Shown in pieces: positions 52,945-61,284 of a stretch of DNA of 64,000 bases. The stretch comes from Flavobacterium sp. SLB02 (GTDB lineage: Bacteria; Bacteroidota; Bacteroidia; Flavobacteriales; Flavobacteriaceae), in the NCBI RefSeq assembly GCF_009664855.1, contig NZ_CP045928.1, positions 1,573,049 through 1,637,048 of the forward strand, given 5' to 3'. The notes beneath the pieces are model-generated. The model was not told the DNA's origin and ran no database searches. It saw only the letters and a program-made list of their open reading frames with translations. How positions within the stretch are numbered: position 1 is the stretch's first letter; each line of letters begins with the position of its first letter. The translations under genes and the position numbers were made by a program.

Positions 52945-54306
52945 TTAAAAGTCATCGGTTTTAATGTTAATATTATATTTTTCTAAACGGCGGTACAAAG
53001 AACCTCTTGATAATCCCAATTCTTCGGCAGTTTTGCTGATATTGTTATTGTTTTTAAGTAATGCTTTTTCAACCGCAGCTTTTTCTACAGAGGAAAGCTG
53101 AATATCATCGTGATTTTCTTCGTAAGCTGTTATGGTTTCGAGATCTAAATCAGCAAGCGTAATTTTATTGTTCTCACACAGAATTACGGCGCGTTCGATC
53201 TTATTTTCCATTTCTCGGATGTTTCCGTTCCAGGCGTGTTTTTCGATTTGTTGCGTCACTTTTTTATCAAAAGTAATTTCGTCCCTGCCGTATTTTCCGA
53301 TCATTTTACCTAATAAATAGTCGGCTAACGGGATTTTATCTTCGTTACGTTCTCTTAACGGGGGCAAAATAATTTCCATGGTATTAATACGATAATACAA
53401 ATCTTCCCTGAAATTTTTTTCTGCAACTTCTAATTTCAGGTTTAAATTGGTTGCTGTAATAATACGCACATTTAAAGGCCTTGCTTTTGTTTCGCCTAAT
53501 CTCGTTACAGTTTTGGTTTGTATAACCTGCAGCAATTTAGATTGCAAATGCAGCGGAACATTACCAATTTCATCCAGAAAAATAGTGCCGTTTTGCGCCA
53601 TTTCAAAACGTCCTGGCGTATCAACTTTGGCATCGGTAAAAGCGCCTTTTGCATAACCGAATAATTCACTTTCGAAAATATTAGAGTTTAAAGATCCCAA
53701 ATCAACAGCAATAAAAGGATTGTTTTTTCTTTGGGATTGTTTGTAGATATGATGTGCCAGAACAAATTTCCCTGTTCCGTTTTCACCCAGAATCAGAACA
53801 TTAGCATCGGTTTTAGCTACTTTATCGGCAAGGGAATACGCTTTTGTTATAATCTCTGAAGTTCCAATAAAAAAGTCATTTTCAATTTCGATATTTTTTT
53901 CCTTCTTCTGTTCTTTGCGCGATTTGTCAACGGCTTGTTTTACAGATTCCAGAAGTTTTTTATTTTCCCAGGGTTTTAAGATATAATCAAAAGCACCATT
54001 TTTTAAACCTTCAACCGCCGTTTCGACTTTACCAAAAGCCGTCATTAAAATCACAACAGTTTTGGGCGAAAGTGTTTTTATTTCTTTCAATAAATACAAA
54101 CCTTCTCTTCCGTCTTCAAAACCTATTCGATAATTCATGTCGAGCAAAACGACATCAATGCTTTTTTTCGACAACAATTCGACAATATTTTTTGGATTAT
54201 TAAGGGTATAAATGTCTTCAAAATACTTTTTCAGGTACACTTTCGACGCAAAAAGGATGTCTTCCTGATCGTCTATGATTAAAATTGAGGCATTTGTCTT
54301 TTTCAT
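52945..54306 (-). CDS. sigma-54-dependent response regulator, NtrC family
   Basis: A 453-residue regulator with a receiver domain (about 1-130, phosphoacceptor Asp in VVLLDMNYR), AAA+ domain (Walker A GENGTGKF, Walker B GTIFLDEIGN) and a Fis-type helix-turn-helix (NISKTAEELGLSRGSLYRRLE). The sigma-54 contact loop reads GAFTDA instead of GAFTGA. This variant also occurs in Bacteroidota relatives as far as I recall, but it departs from the classical motif. It is divergent from the ABC-transporter genes, and a half-site array lies in front of it (54319-54346). Confidence 0.93.
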   Translation of the reverse strand: MKKTNASILIIDDQEDILFASKVYLKKYFEDIYTLNNPKNIVELLSKKSIDVVLLDMNYRIGFEDGREGLYLLKEIKTLSPKTVVILMTAFGKVETAVEGLKNGAFDYILKPWENKKLLESVKQAVDKSRKEQKKEKNIEIENDFFIGTSEIITKAYSLADKVAKTDANVLILGENGTGKFVLAHHIYKQSQRKNNPFIAVDLGSLNSNIFESELFGYAKGAFTDAKVDTPGRFEMAQNGTIFLDEIGNVPLHLQSKLLQVIQTKTVTRLGETKARPLNVRIITATNLNLKLEVAEKNFREDLYYRINTMEIILPPLRERNEDKIPLADYLLGKMIGKYGRDEITFDKKVTQQIEKHAWNGNIREMENKIERAVILCENNKITLADLDLETITAYEENHDDIQLSSVEKAAVEKALLKNNNNISKTAEELGLSRGSLYRRLEKYNINIKTDDF

Positions 54307-54318
54307 TGTTGTTCGGTT

Positions 54319-54346
54319 TTGGACGAAAGCTGTCCAATTATGGACA
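54319..54346. promoter_or_regulatory. GGAC/GTCC inverted-repeat array (candidate NtrC-type site)
   Basis: TTGGAC-N7-GTCCAA (54319-54337) overlaps TGTCC-N6-GGACA (54331-54346), both with perfect arms. The array lies directly upstream of the regulator gene and about 60 bases left of a weak -24/-12 promoter match, where an enhancer-type site for the divergent ABC genes would lie. Confidence 0.45.
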
Positions 54347-54406
54347 CTTTGTATTGCTGTAAAAAAATAATAATTTAGAAATTAGATAGTTGCAAATCTT
54401 AAATTT

Positions 54407-54423
54407 TTGGCATGAAAATCACA
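54407..54423 (+). promoter_or_regulatory. weak sigma-54 promoter match
   Basis: TTGGCATGAAAATCACA resembles the consensus TTGGCACG-N4-TTGCA. The -24 GG is intact, but the -12 GC is AC. It lies 166 bases before the ABC ATPase start codon. This is a weak match that gains some weight only from the sigma-54 activator next door. Confidence 0.3.
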
Positions 54424-54588
54424 ATTAGATTATCAAATCATCAAGTATGAGAATCAATATTGCTGGTAAATGTAACAAAAATAGATATTTATAGATTATC
54501 TTATCAATTATCTTAATTTAGGATCTGTTTTTTACTTCGGCAATAAAATTCTCAGTAAGAAAAACAAACATCAAAAATCAAATTAGTT

Positions 54589-55302
54589 ATGATTAAAATT
54601 AAAAAGCTTTCTAAAATTTTTAGAACCGAAGAAGTAGAAACAAATGCCTTAAGCGAAATTTCATTAACTATAAACCAGGGTGATTTTGTATCGATCATGG
54701 GGCCTTCGGGAAGTGGAAAATCAACTTTATTGAATATCATAGGATTATTAGACAGTGCTTCTGGAGGAAGTTATGAATTGCTAGGCCAGGAAATGATTGG
54801 CCTGAAAGAGAAATTCAAATCGAAAGCCAGAAAAGAAAACATTGGTTTTATATTTCAGAATTTTAATTTAATTGACGAATTATCTGTTTTTGATAATATC
54901 GAATTGCCATTGATTTACAATAATGTTCCGTCATCAGAAAGAAAGAAAAAAGTAGAGGAAATCTCGAAGATATTAGGTATTTCGCATCGTTTGAAACATT
55001 ATCCGCAGCAACTTTCAGGAGGTCAGCAACAACGTGTAGCGGTTGCAAGAGCTTTAATCAATGATCCGGCGATTATTCTTGCCGATGAGCCTACAGGAAA
55101 TCTGGACAGTAAAAACGGAAATGAAGTAATGGAATTATTAACAGATCTTCATGCCAGCGGAGCGACAATCCTGATGGTAACACATTCTGATTATGACGCT
55201 TCGTTTTCTCAAAGAACTATTTTAATGAAAGACGGAGTGATTCTTTCGGAGAAAATGAACCATAGAAATGTAGATGTTTTGGTAACTAATTCAATAAACT
55301 AA
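54589..55302 (+). CDS. ABC transporter ATP-binding protein, MacB/LolD type
   Basis: A 237-residue ATPase. Walker A is GPSGSGKST (about 39-47), the Q-loop is FQNFNL, the signature is QLSGGQQQR (about 144-152), and Walker B is IILADEPTGNLD. The pattern MGPSGSGKSTLLNIIGLLD and DEPTGNLDSKNG is that of the MacB/LolD/FtsE group that works with FtsX-like permeases. The permease gene starts 3 bases after it. The divergent NtrC-type regulator probably controls this unit. Confidence 0.95.
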   Translation: MIKIKKLSKIFRTEEVETNALSEISLTINQGDFVSIMGPSGSGKSTLLNIIGLLDSASGGSYELLGQEMIGLKEKFKSKARKENIGFIFQNFNLIDELSVFDNIELPLIYNNVPSSERKKKVEEISKILGISHRLKHYPQQLSGGQQQRVAVARALINDPAIILADEPTGNLDSKNGNEVMELLTDLHASGATILMVTHSDYDASFSQRTILMKDGVILSEKMNHRNVDVLVTNSIN

Positions 55303-55305
55303 ATC

Positions 55306-57729
55306 ATGCTAAAAAACTGGATCAACATATTTATTTATCATATCAAAAACAATAAGGTTTTTACAGCCCTGAATGTTTTAGGATTGAGTATTGGAATTGC
55401 AGGTTTAATTTTTGCAATTTTGTATTGGAACGACGAACAGAGTTATGACCAATGGAATCCCAATAAAGACAATATATTTTTGGTTGCCAATCAAATGGAT
55501 GCGACTACCTATTGGGCTTCGAGTTCAGCACCTATAGGATCTACTATAAAAGATGCAAGCCCTGAAGTAGCATCTTACTGTTATTTAAGCGGTAACTATA
55601 ATAATGATATTATTCGCTTTAGTAATAAAAAAGTGCAGTCTGATAGGATAATTGCAGCACAAAAAAACTTCTTTGATTATTTCCCTTATCAATTTATAGA
55701 AGGAAGTGCAAAAAATGCATTACCTGATCTCAACAGTATTTGTTTGTCGCAAGATTTGGCTGTTCAGCTTTTTGGAAATGAAACTGCTTTAGGCAAACAA
55801 ATCGTGTTGCAGGGTAAAAAACTAATTGTAAGAGGTGTTTATAAACTTGATAAAAAATCAATTTGTAATCCTTCGTGCGTAGTTAATTTTATAGATGCAA
55901 GAATAAAAGAGACCATTCAGCAATGGGGTAATTTTCAATTTGTTCTGTTATTAAAATTAAAAAATCCTAATGGACAGCAACAAGTGATTCAAAATCTTGA
56001 AAAAATATATTTTGAAAACATGACAGCTCGTTTTGCAAAAGATCAGGGCATTAAACCAGAAGAATTTATTAAAAAATATGGTCAGATAAAACCAGGTTTA
56101 GAGTCATTGGCATCTATTCGATTACATACCAAAACCGGTGGAGTGATAGAAGCAAACGGTAATCTTCAATTTTTGCTTATCATGGTTGGCTTATCTGTTT
56201 TAATTCTAATTCTATCCATTGTAAATTATGTTAACTCAGCTACGGCAAATGCAGTAAAGAGAGCAAAAGAAGTTGGAGTTCGCAAAATTATAGGCGCTTC
56301 TAAATTTTCCATTATTCAACAATTTATTTTTGAAACCGCTATCATTTCGTTGCTTTCAATTTTAATAGCATTGGTTATTGTCGAAGTCTCTTTACCGTAC
56401 TATAATGTTTTTTTGGAAAAAACACTTGTATTACAAAGCGGACAGTTTTATATCCAGCTTGTTGCTATATTTTTTATAACCGTAATATTGGCGGGGATAC
56501 TTCCTGCAGTTTATGTTTCTAATTTTGAATCACTAAAAGTATTAAAAGGAAACTTTGGTAGAAGTAAAAGCGGTATCTGGCTTAGAAACGGTATGCTTAT
56601 TTTTCAATTTGCTGTAGCTGCTTTCTTTATTGTTGGATCTTATATTGTGTATGAGCAAATAGAGCTTATGAACTCAAAAGATTTAGGGTTTAGCGGAAAA
56701 CAAATTCTCAATATCTCCTACAGAAATATTTACGGCGAAGCAATAACGGATAAAGATCAATTTGCCCGATACAACATTATTAAAAGCCAATTGCAGCATA
56801 TAAAAGGAGTACAGCAAGTTGCAGGAGGTGGTTTTGTTTTTGGAAATGGGGCAAAATCTGTAATATCATATCATTATAAGGATAAAAATATTGACGGAAA
56901 CAATGTACCAATAGATTTTGGACTGTTGGAAATGATGAAAATAAAAATCATAAAAGGGCGCTATTTGAGTCCAAAATTTGCACAGGATACTGTTGCTTCG
57001 ATGCTCATTAATGAAACTGCCTTAAAACTATTAAATGAAAAAAATCCAATAGGCAAAAAATTGCATTGGAATGGACAAGATGCTATTATTGTTGGGATTG
57101 TAAAAGATTTTAATATAGGAAATCCGGGAGAACCAATACCTCCAATGTCTTTTTTCCATTTTAAAACCGTTCCTTGGTTTTCTGGACTTTTGAACAATAT
57201 TTACATTACAGCCGATCCTAAAACCATGCAGCAAACCATAGCTGATATAGAAAATCTCTGGACAAAAAAAGTAGATACAGAATATCCGTTTTCATATGAT
57301 TTCGTAGATAAAGAATATAAAAAGTCTTACAGCAGTTATGTAAAACAAAAGAATCTCTTTTCTTTATTGAATGTTGTTGTTATCGTAATTGCACTTTTCG
57401 GGTTATTTGCTCTCGCTTCATATTCTATCGAAAGACGCATGAAAGAAATCGCCATTCGAAAAACACTGGGAGCCGAAACAAATGTTTTATTAAAAGAACT
57501 TTGCAGGCAATATCTAATCTTTAGTATCATAGGATTTTTAATAGCGTTATTTCCAGCCTACTATTTACTAAATAAATGGTTAGAGAATTTTGCTTACAGG
57601 ATTACTATTTCTGTTTATCCTTTTATCATTGGGTTTACTGCCTTATTAGCATTAACATTATTAGTGGTACTTACAAGAGCCTATCAAGCAACCAAAATTG
57701 ATGTTTTGAAATACCTTAAATACGAATAA
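55306..57729 (+). CDS. FtsX-like ABC permease with two MacB-type domains
   Basis: An 807-residue inner-membrane protein with an N-terminal helix (about 20-42), a periplasmic MacB_PCD domain (about 45-280), an FtsX group of three helices (about 285-420), a fourth hydrophobic block (about 425-450), a second periplasmic domain (about 470-670) and a C-terminal FtsX group of three helices (about 690-790). The sequence VKRAKEVGVRKIIGASKFSI and the later RRMKEIAIRKTLGAE are the coupling segments repeated in the two halves. It would act with the ATPase in mechanical transport or signalling across the envelope. No membrane-fusion protein or TolC gene is adjacent. Confidence 0.93.
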   Translation: MLKNWINIFIYHIKNNKVFTALNVLGLSIGIAGLIFAILYWNDEQSYDQWNPNKDNIFLVANQMDATTYWASSSAPIGSTIKDASPEVASYCYLSGNYNNDIIRFSNKKVQSDRIIAAQKNFFDYFPYQFIEGSAKNALPDLNSICLSQDLAVQLFGNETALGKQIVLQGKKLIVRGVYKLDKKSICNPSCVVNFIDARIKETIQQWGNFQFVLLLKLKNPNGQQQVIQNLEKIYFENMTARFAKDQGIKPEEFIKKYGQIKPGLESLASIRLHTKTGGVIEANGNLQFLLIMVGLSVLILILSIVNYVNSATANAVKRAKEVGVRKIIGASKFSIIQQFIFETAIISLLSILIALVIVEVSLPYYNVFLEKTLVLQSGQFYIQLVAIFFITVILAGILPAVYVSNFESLKVLKGNFGRSKSGIWLRNGMLIFQFAVAAFFIVGSYIVYEQIELMNSKDLGFSGKQILNISYRNIYGEAITDKDQFARYNIIKSQLQHIKGVQQVAGGGFVFGNGAKSVISYHYKDKNIDGNNVPIDFGLLEMMKIKIIKGRYLSPKFAQDTVASMLINETALKLLNEKNPIGKKLHWNGQDAIIVGIVKDFNIGNPGEPIPPMSFFHFKTVPWFSGLLNNIYITADPKTMQQTIADIENLWTKKVDTEYPFSYDFVDKEYKKSYSSYVKQKNLFSLLNVVVIVIALFGLFALASYSIERRMKEIAIRKTLGAETNVLLKELCRQYLIFSIIGFLIALFPAYYLLNKWLENFAYRITISVYPFIIGFTALLALTLLVVLTRAYQATKIDVLKYLKYE

Positions 57730-57741
57730 AGCATAAAATTG

Positions 57742-57774
57742 AAAACCTCCAAAGTCATTGATTTTGGAGGTTTT
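57742..57774 (+). terminator. intrinsic terminator
   Basis: AAAACCTCCAAA (57742-57753) pairs perfectly with TTTGGAGGTTTT (57763-57774) around a 9-base loop. It lies between the convergent permease and SDR genes and may serve both. Confidence 0.85.
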
Positions 57775-57797
57775 AGTTTTAATGAGAGGTTTTTTAA

Positions 57798-58610
57798 TTA
57801 ACCATGAGCTGCTACAGAAACGTCAGCCCATTCTTCCCAGGTAGCTAATTTTTGTTGGTAAACTTGTTTTGCAAGTGGCAAAGCTACTTTTCCTAAGAAT
57901 AGGCGTAGAGGAGGATTTTCTGCTTCAACCAGTTTAACAATTGCAGGTACAGTAGCGCTTGCTTGTCCGAAAGTGTCGGGATCATGTCCTTCTGCTATTG
58001 CTTTTTTAAGCCCATCATAAGCATCAATACTTTTACTATTGAAACCGTTACCCCAAATGTCAGTAAAATAACCATTTGGCTCAACCAAAGTTACATTGAT
58101 TCCAAATTGTTTTACTTCCTGAGATAATGTTTCTGTAAGACCTTCCACAGCAAATTTAGAGGCATTGTAAAGACCTAAATTAGGTAAAGTTGCGATTCCT
58201 AAAATAGAAGAAACTTGAATAATATGACCGTTTTTTTGATTTCTCATTATCGGTAAAACAGCCTGAGTTAACCAAAGAGTACCAAAGAAGTTTGTTTCAA
58301 ATTGTGCTCTTGCTTCTGTTTCGCTGGCTTCTTCGACTGCACCATTTAAGGCATAACCAGCGTTATTAATCAGGATATCAATTGTACCAAAGTGTTGTTT
58401 TACTTTTTCTACAACTACAAAGGAATCTTCGCGTTTGTTTACGTCTAATGTTAAAGGCAAAATAGCGTCTCCGTATTGTGCTTTTAAGTCGGCTAGGGTA
58501 TCAATATTTCGTGCTGTTGCAGCTACCTTGTATCCTTTTGCTAAAAATGCTTCTGCCCAGGCTTTTCCAAATCCTTTTGATGCGCCTGAAATTAAAATTG
58601 TTTTTGACAT
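57798..58610 (-). CDS. short-chain dehydrogenase/reductase (SDR)
   Basis: A 270-residue Rossmann enzyme with the cofactor motif TGxxxGxG seen as SGASKGFGKAW (about 7-17), NNAG (about 86-89) and catalytic YNASK with upstream Ser (VSSILG). The Arg after AATAR suggests NADP(H). Substrate unknown. It faces the TetR gene tail-to-head on the same strand, with a TetR-type operator TGACCGTTCGGTCA directly upstream of its start. Confidence 0.92.
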   Translation of the reverse strand: MSKTILISGASKGFGKAWAEAFLAKGYKVAATARNIDTLADLKAQYGDAILPLTLDVNKREDSFVVVEKVKQHFGTIDILINNAGYALNGAVEEASETEARAQFETNFFGTLWLTQAVLPIMRNQKNGHIIQVSSILGIATLPNLGLYNASKFAVEGLTETLSQEVKQFGINVTLVEPNGYFTDIWGNGFNSKSIDAYDGLKKAIAEGHDPDTFGQASATVPAIVKLVEAENPPLRLFLGKVALPLAKQVYQQKLATWEEWADVSVAAHG

Positions 58611-58709
58611 GATTTTAAATTATTAATTGTTAGTTGTGAATTATTAATGATATTTAATTTTGTAATTGATATTGTAATTAATTTTTGACACTGTAATTGT
58701 AATTTTAAG

Positions 58710-58723
58710 TGACCGTTCGGTCA
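58710..58723. promoter_or_regulatory. TetR-type operator before the SDR gene
   Basis: TGACCGTTCGGTCA has perfect 6-bp arms around TT. The related TGACCGATTGGTCA lies at 59360-59373 before the TetR gene. Such TGACC-N4-GGTCA sites are typical of TetR-family repressors. Confidence 0.7.
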
Positions 58724-58741
58724 TTTTTAGGGTAAAAAAAA

Positions 58742-59341
58742 TTAGAGTGTGTTTTGCTCTATAATTTTTTTTAATGTTTTGGCTATCACTTTCATCTTAT
58801 CATTATCACCCGACATTCTAGAAATAAGGTGACCGCCTTCCATCATGGCAAACATAACAATGCCAAACTCTTCAGCATTCCACTCCGGTTTAAACTCTCC
58901 GTTGGCAATTCCTTTGTTAACACTATTAGCCAATAATTGTTGGTTATAATTGCAGCCTTTATTTATTTTTTCCTTTACAATAGGGTTAGTATCATCGGCC
59001 TCGGTACCAAAATTCAGTAACGGACAACCACCGGTAAGGGGAGGATTTATGGCATTACTAAAAAAATCGATATAAGTAAAAAGCTCCTCTTTGGCAGTTT
59101 TAGTTTTACTAATTTCTGATACCAGTTTATCACCCAATACTTTTATATTATGATCAACCGCCGCGCACGCCAGAACATCTTTATTTTCAAAATGCACGTA
59201 CATGCTTCCTTTAGACAATTTGGTCGCTTCCATAATATCACTCATAGCCGTTGCTGCAATTCCTTTTGTATTAAAGATTGGAGCTGCTTTCTCTATGATG
59301 AATTGTCTGGTTTCTTCTCCCTTTGTCATGATAGTTTTCAT
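58742..59341 (-). CDS. TetR/AcrR-family transcriptional regulator
   Basis: About 199 residues from the ATG at 59341 (MKTIMTKGEE; 59329 also possible). The longer frame from 59386 would run through the operator at 59360-59373, so it was rejected. The HTH is at residues about 12-58 (IIEKAAPIFNTKGIAATAMSDIMEATKLSKGSMYVHF, in part), typical of TetR proteins, followed by a ligand-binding helical domain. It likely represses itself and the SDR gene. The ligand is unknown. Confidence 0.93.
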   Translation of the reverse strand: MKTIMTKGEETRQFIIEKAAPIFNTKGIAATAMSDIMEATKLSKGSMYVHFENKDVLACAAVDHNIKVLGDKLVSEISKTKTAKEELFTYIDFFSNAINPPLTGGCPLLNFGTEADDTNPIVKEKINKGCNYNQQLLANSVNKGIANGEFKPEWNAEEFGIVMFAMMEGGHLISRMSGDNDKMKVIAKTLKKIIEQNTL

Positions 59342-59359
59342 TTTACGAGTACAAATATA

Positions 59360-59373
59360 TGACCGATTGGTCA
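59360..59373. promoter_or_regulatory. TetR-type operator before the tetR gene
   Basis: TGACCGATTGGTCA (arms TGACC/GGTCA) lies 19 bases upstream of the chosen start. Its position in front of the regulator gene decides for the shorter start and suggests autoregulation. Confidence 0.65.
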
Positions 59374-59399
59374 TAAAAACAAACAAATTCGATTTTTTG

Positions 59400-59626
59400 T
59401 GATAAGTTTCACATTTGACTTAGTTTTAATAGTTGCCACAAGGCATTAAGGCGTAAATTATTTTTTCATTTCACGCAGATTTGGCAGATTGGGGCTGACT
59501 CGAAAAAGATTTTTAAATTAAATCAAAGCGAAAAAATAAAATCTGCACCATCAGCTTAAATCTTTTTTAAAGCTGCGTGAAACAAAAAACAACAATTTGT
59601 AATGAAATATTATTATTTATGTATTT
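59400..59626. repeat. intergenic region with CACGCAGATTT/CTGCGTGAAAC repeat
   Basis: TTTCACGCAGATTTGGCAG (about 59466-59484) is inverted in TTAAAGCTGCGTGAAAC (about 59567-59583), enclosing AAAATCTGCACC. It is a degenerate dispersed inverted repeat, related to units near 19337, 35211 and 63227. No gene is visible. Confidence 0.5.
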
Positions 59627-59641
59627 AACTACGTAGTTTTG
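59627..59641 (+). promoter_or_regulatory. promoter and palindrome of the GNAT/MarR operon
   Basis: AACTACGTAGTT (59627-59638) is a perfect palindrome, and its right half overlaps TAGTTTTG (59634-59641), which matches the -7 consensus TANNTTTG. A repressor bound here would block the promoter. The MarR protein encoded second in the operon is the natural candidate. Confidence 0.6.
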
Positions 59642-59661
59642 TGTTTTTGAATTCTAAAAAC

Positions 59662-60153
59662 ATGAAACCACAGATTATTCCCATAGAAAATAAATTCTCA
59701 AATGAAGTTGTAGATTTAATTTTAAACATTCAGCAAAAAGAATTTAATGTTGCCATCACAATCGAAGACCAACCGGATTTATTAAACATACAAAACTTCT
59801 ATTACGCGAGTGGAGGACATTTCTGGGGTGCTTTTATTAATGATGAACTAGTAGGAACAATTGCTTTGGTAAAATTTAGCAATTCTGAAGCTGCGATCAG
59901 AAAAATGTTTGTAAAAAAAGAATTCCGTGGAAAAGAGTTTTCTATAGCCCAGAAATTATTAGACACTTTACTGCATTATTGCAACGAAAATCAAATTGAT
60001 GATTTATATTTGGGAACCATAACAGTATTAGAAGCTGCTTTACGTTTTTATGAAAGAAATCATTTCGTACGAATCCATAAAGAATCGCTTCCGCAGACAT
60101 TTCCTGTTATGAGTGCCGACAATGTATTTTGTCATTTAAAACTAAAAAAGTAA
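59662..60153 (+). CDS. GNAT-family N-acetyltransferase
   Basis: About 163 residues from the ATG at 59662, which follows the palindrome/promoter by 21 bases. The GTG at 59641 lies within the -7 region and was rejected. The acetyl-CoA-binding pattern is seen in AAIRKMFVKKEFRGKEFSIAQKLL, and the C-terminal YERNHFVRI is typical of GNAT enzymes. Cytoplasmic. Substrate unknown. The MarR gene starts two bases after its stop codon. Confidence 0.9.
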   Translation: MKPQIIPIENKFSNEVVDLILNIQQKEFNVAITIEDQPDLLNIQNFYYASGGHFWGAFINDELVGTIALVKFSNSEAAIRKMFVKKEFRGKEFSIAQKLLDTLLHYCNENQIDDLYLGTITVLEAALRFYERNHFVRIHKESLPQTFPVMSADNVFCHLKLKK

Positions 60154-60155
60154 CG

Positions 60156-60635
60156 ATGAATATAATTGATGAATCAGGGATTTTAGCCATTTCGACGCGA
60201 TTGCAAAGACTTAGTGAGCAGTTGCGAAAAGACGGTGCATTATTTTACAAATCATACGGAATCGACTTTGAACCCAAATGGTTTCCTGTTGTATATACTT
60301 TGCATCATAAGGAAGTTTTGGGCGTTGTAGAAATTGCAAACGAGATAGGCTATACACATCCTTCCACCATTAGTTTATTAAAAGAACTCGAAAAACAAAA
60401 GCTAATCCGATCCAAAAAAGACAAAGTAGATGAACGAAAAAGATTAATATCACTTACCCCAAAAGGACAGGAATTGATCCTGAAAATGAAACCCGTTTGG
60501 GATGTAATGTCAAGCGTTCTTAAAGAAATTGCCGACAATCAAAATAATCTGCTTCAGGCCATTAACGAGGCCGAAAACAAATTAATGCATCAGAGTTTTT
60601 TACAAAGAGCGATGCAGTTGAAAAGCAAAGAATAG
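60156..60635 (+). CDS. MarR-family transcriptional regulator
   Basis: About 159 residues. The ATG at 60156, two bases after the GNAT stop codon, is chosen over the frame start at 60129 inside that gene. The winged helix is visible in VVEIANEIGYTHPSTISLLKELEKQKLIRSKKDKVDERKRLISLT (about 50-95, in part), with the basic wing DERKR. It likely controls its own operon through the AACTACGTAGTT palindrome. Confidence 0.92.
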   Translation: MNIIDESGILAISTRLQRLSEQLRKDGALFYKSYGIDFEPKWFPVVYTLHHKEVLGVVEIANEIGYTHPSTISLLKELEKQKLIRSKKDKVDERKRLISLTPKGQELILKMKPVWDVMSSVLKEIADNQNNLLQAINEAENKLMHQSFLQRAMQLKSKE

Positions 60636-60723
60636 GGGACAAAGGGTCAGAGAAACAAAGGCTCAAAGGTTTTTTCTATTGTCACCCTGAAGTCGATGGG
60701 CTTCCCAATTGGAATTTTTAATT

Positions 60724-61098
60724 TTACTTTTTGGAATTTACCTTTCCAATGTGTTTCCTATGTGCTATTCCCCAATTTATCATTTCGGTTATAATTGGGC
60801 CAAAAGATTGGCAATAAGGAGTGGATTCATAAAGAATAGGAACTTTTGCATCGCGATCTTCGGTTCTTTTTACAAGATTGTTCAGTTCCATATCTTTCAG
60901 TTCTTTCGATAGCATTCTTGACGTTATCCCCGGAATACTTTGCTGAATTTCTGTAAATCGATGGTTTCCATTACAGATTGAATTGATGATGGGCAATTTC
61001 CATTTTCCTCCCAAAACATACAAAGTATCCTGAAGCGCCTTAACTTCTTCTTTCTGATTTCTTTCCATAACAATTTTTAGACTAATATATAAAAACAT
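60724..61098 (-). CDS. HxlR-family transcriptional regulator
   Basis: A 124-residue winged-helix regulator with the family pattern TLYVLGGKWKLPIINSI, GITSRMLSKELKDMELNNLV and a C-terminal segment with MINWGIAHRKHIG. It is a paralogue of the protein at 33107. The divergent SDR gene at 61285 is its likely target. The region between contains three ATACC/GGTAT half-sites in alternating orientation. Confidence 0.93.
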   Translation of the reverse strand: MFLYISLKIVMERNQKEEVKALQDTLYVLGGKWKLPIINSICNGNHRFTEIQQSIPGITSRMLSKELKDMELNNLVKRTEDRDAKVPILYESTPYCQSFGPIITEMINWGIAHRKHIGKVNSKK

Positions 61099-61109
61099 TT
61101 TTTTTCACC

Positions 61110-61259
61110 ATATCAGTGATATAAGAAATTATAAACACTTGCTTAATTAACGTTCCAAATTTAAATGAACTTATATAACTTATGTGGTGGAAAATACCAA
61201 CATTTAGGTATACTCCATGATACCACTGAAAAAGCAATATGTTTTCCCATTTAAATTTG
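61110..61259. promoter_or_regulatory. HxlR/SDR divergent promoter with half-site array
   Basis: ATATCAGTGATAT (61110-61122) is a palindrome next to the HxlR start. ATACC (61194-61198), GGTAT (61207-61211) and ATACC (61220-61224) are spaced exactly 13 bases, alternating in direction. TAAATTTG (61252-61259) matches the -7 consensus for the SDR gene. The array suits an HxlR-type dimer. Confidence 0.5.
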
Positions 61260-61284
61260 TACCACTAATTTAAAAACATAAAAA

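Noticed and set aside
59342..59386. Longer TetR start at 59386
   Set aside because: It would place the operator palindrome inside the coding region; ATG 59341 or 59329 fits better.
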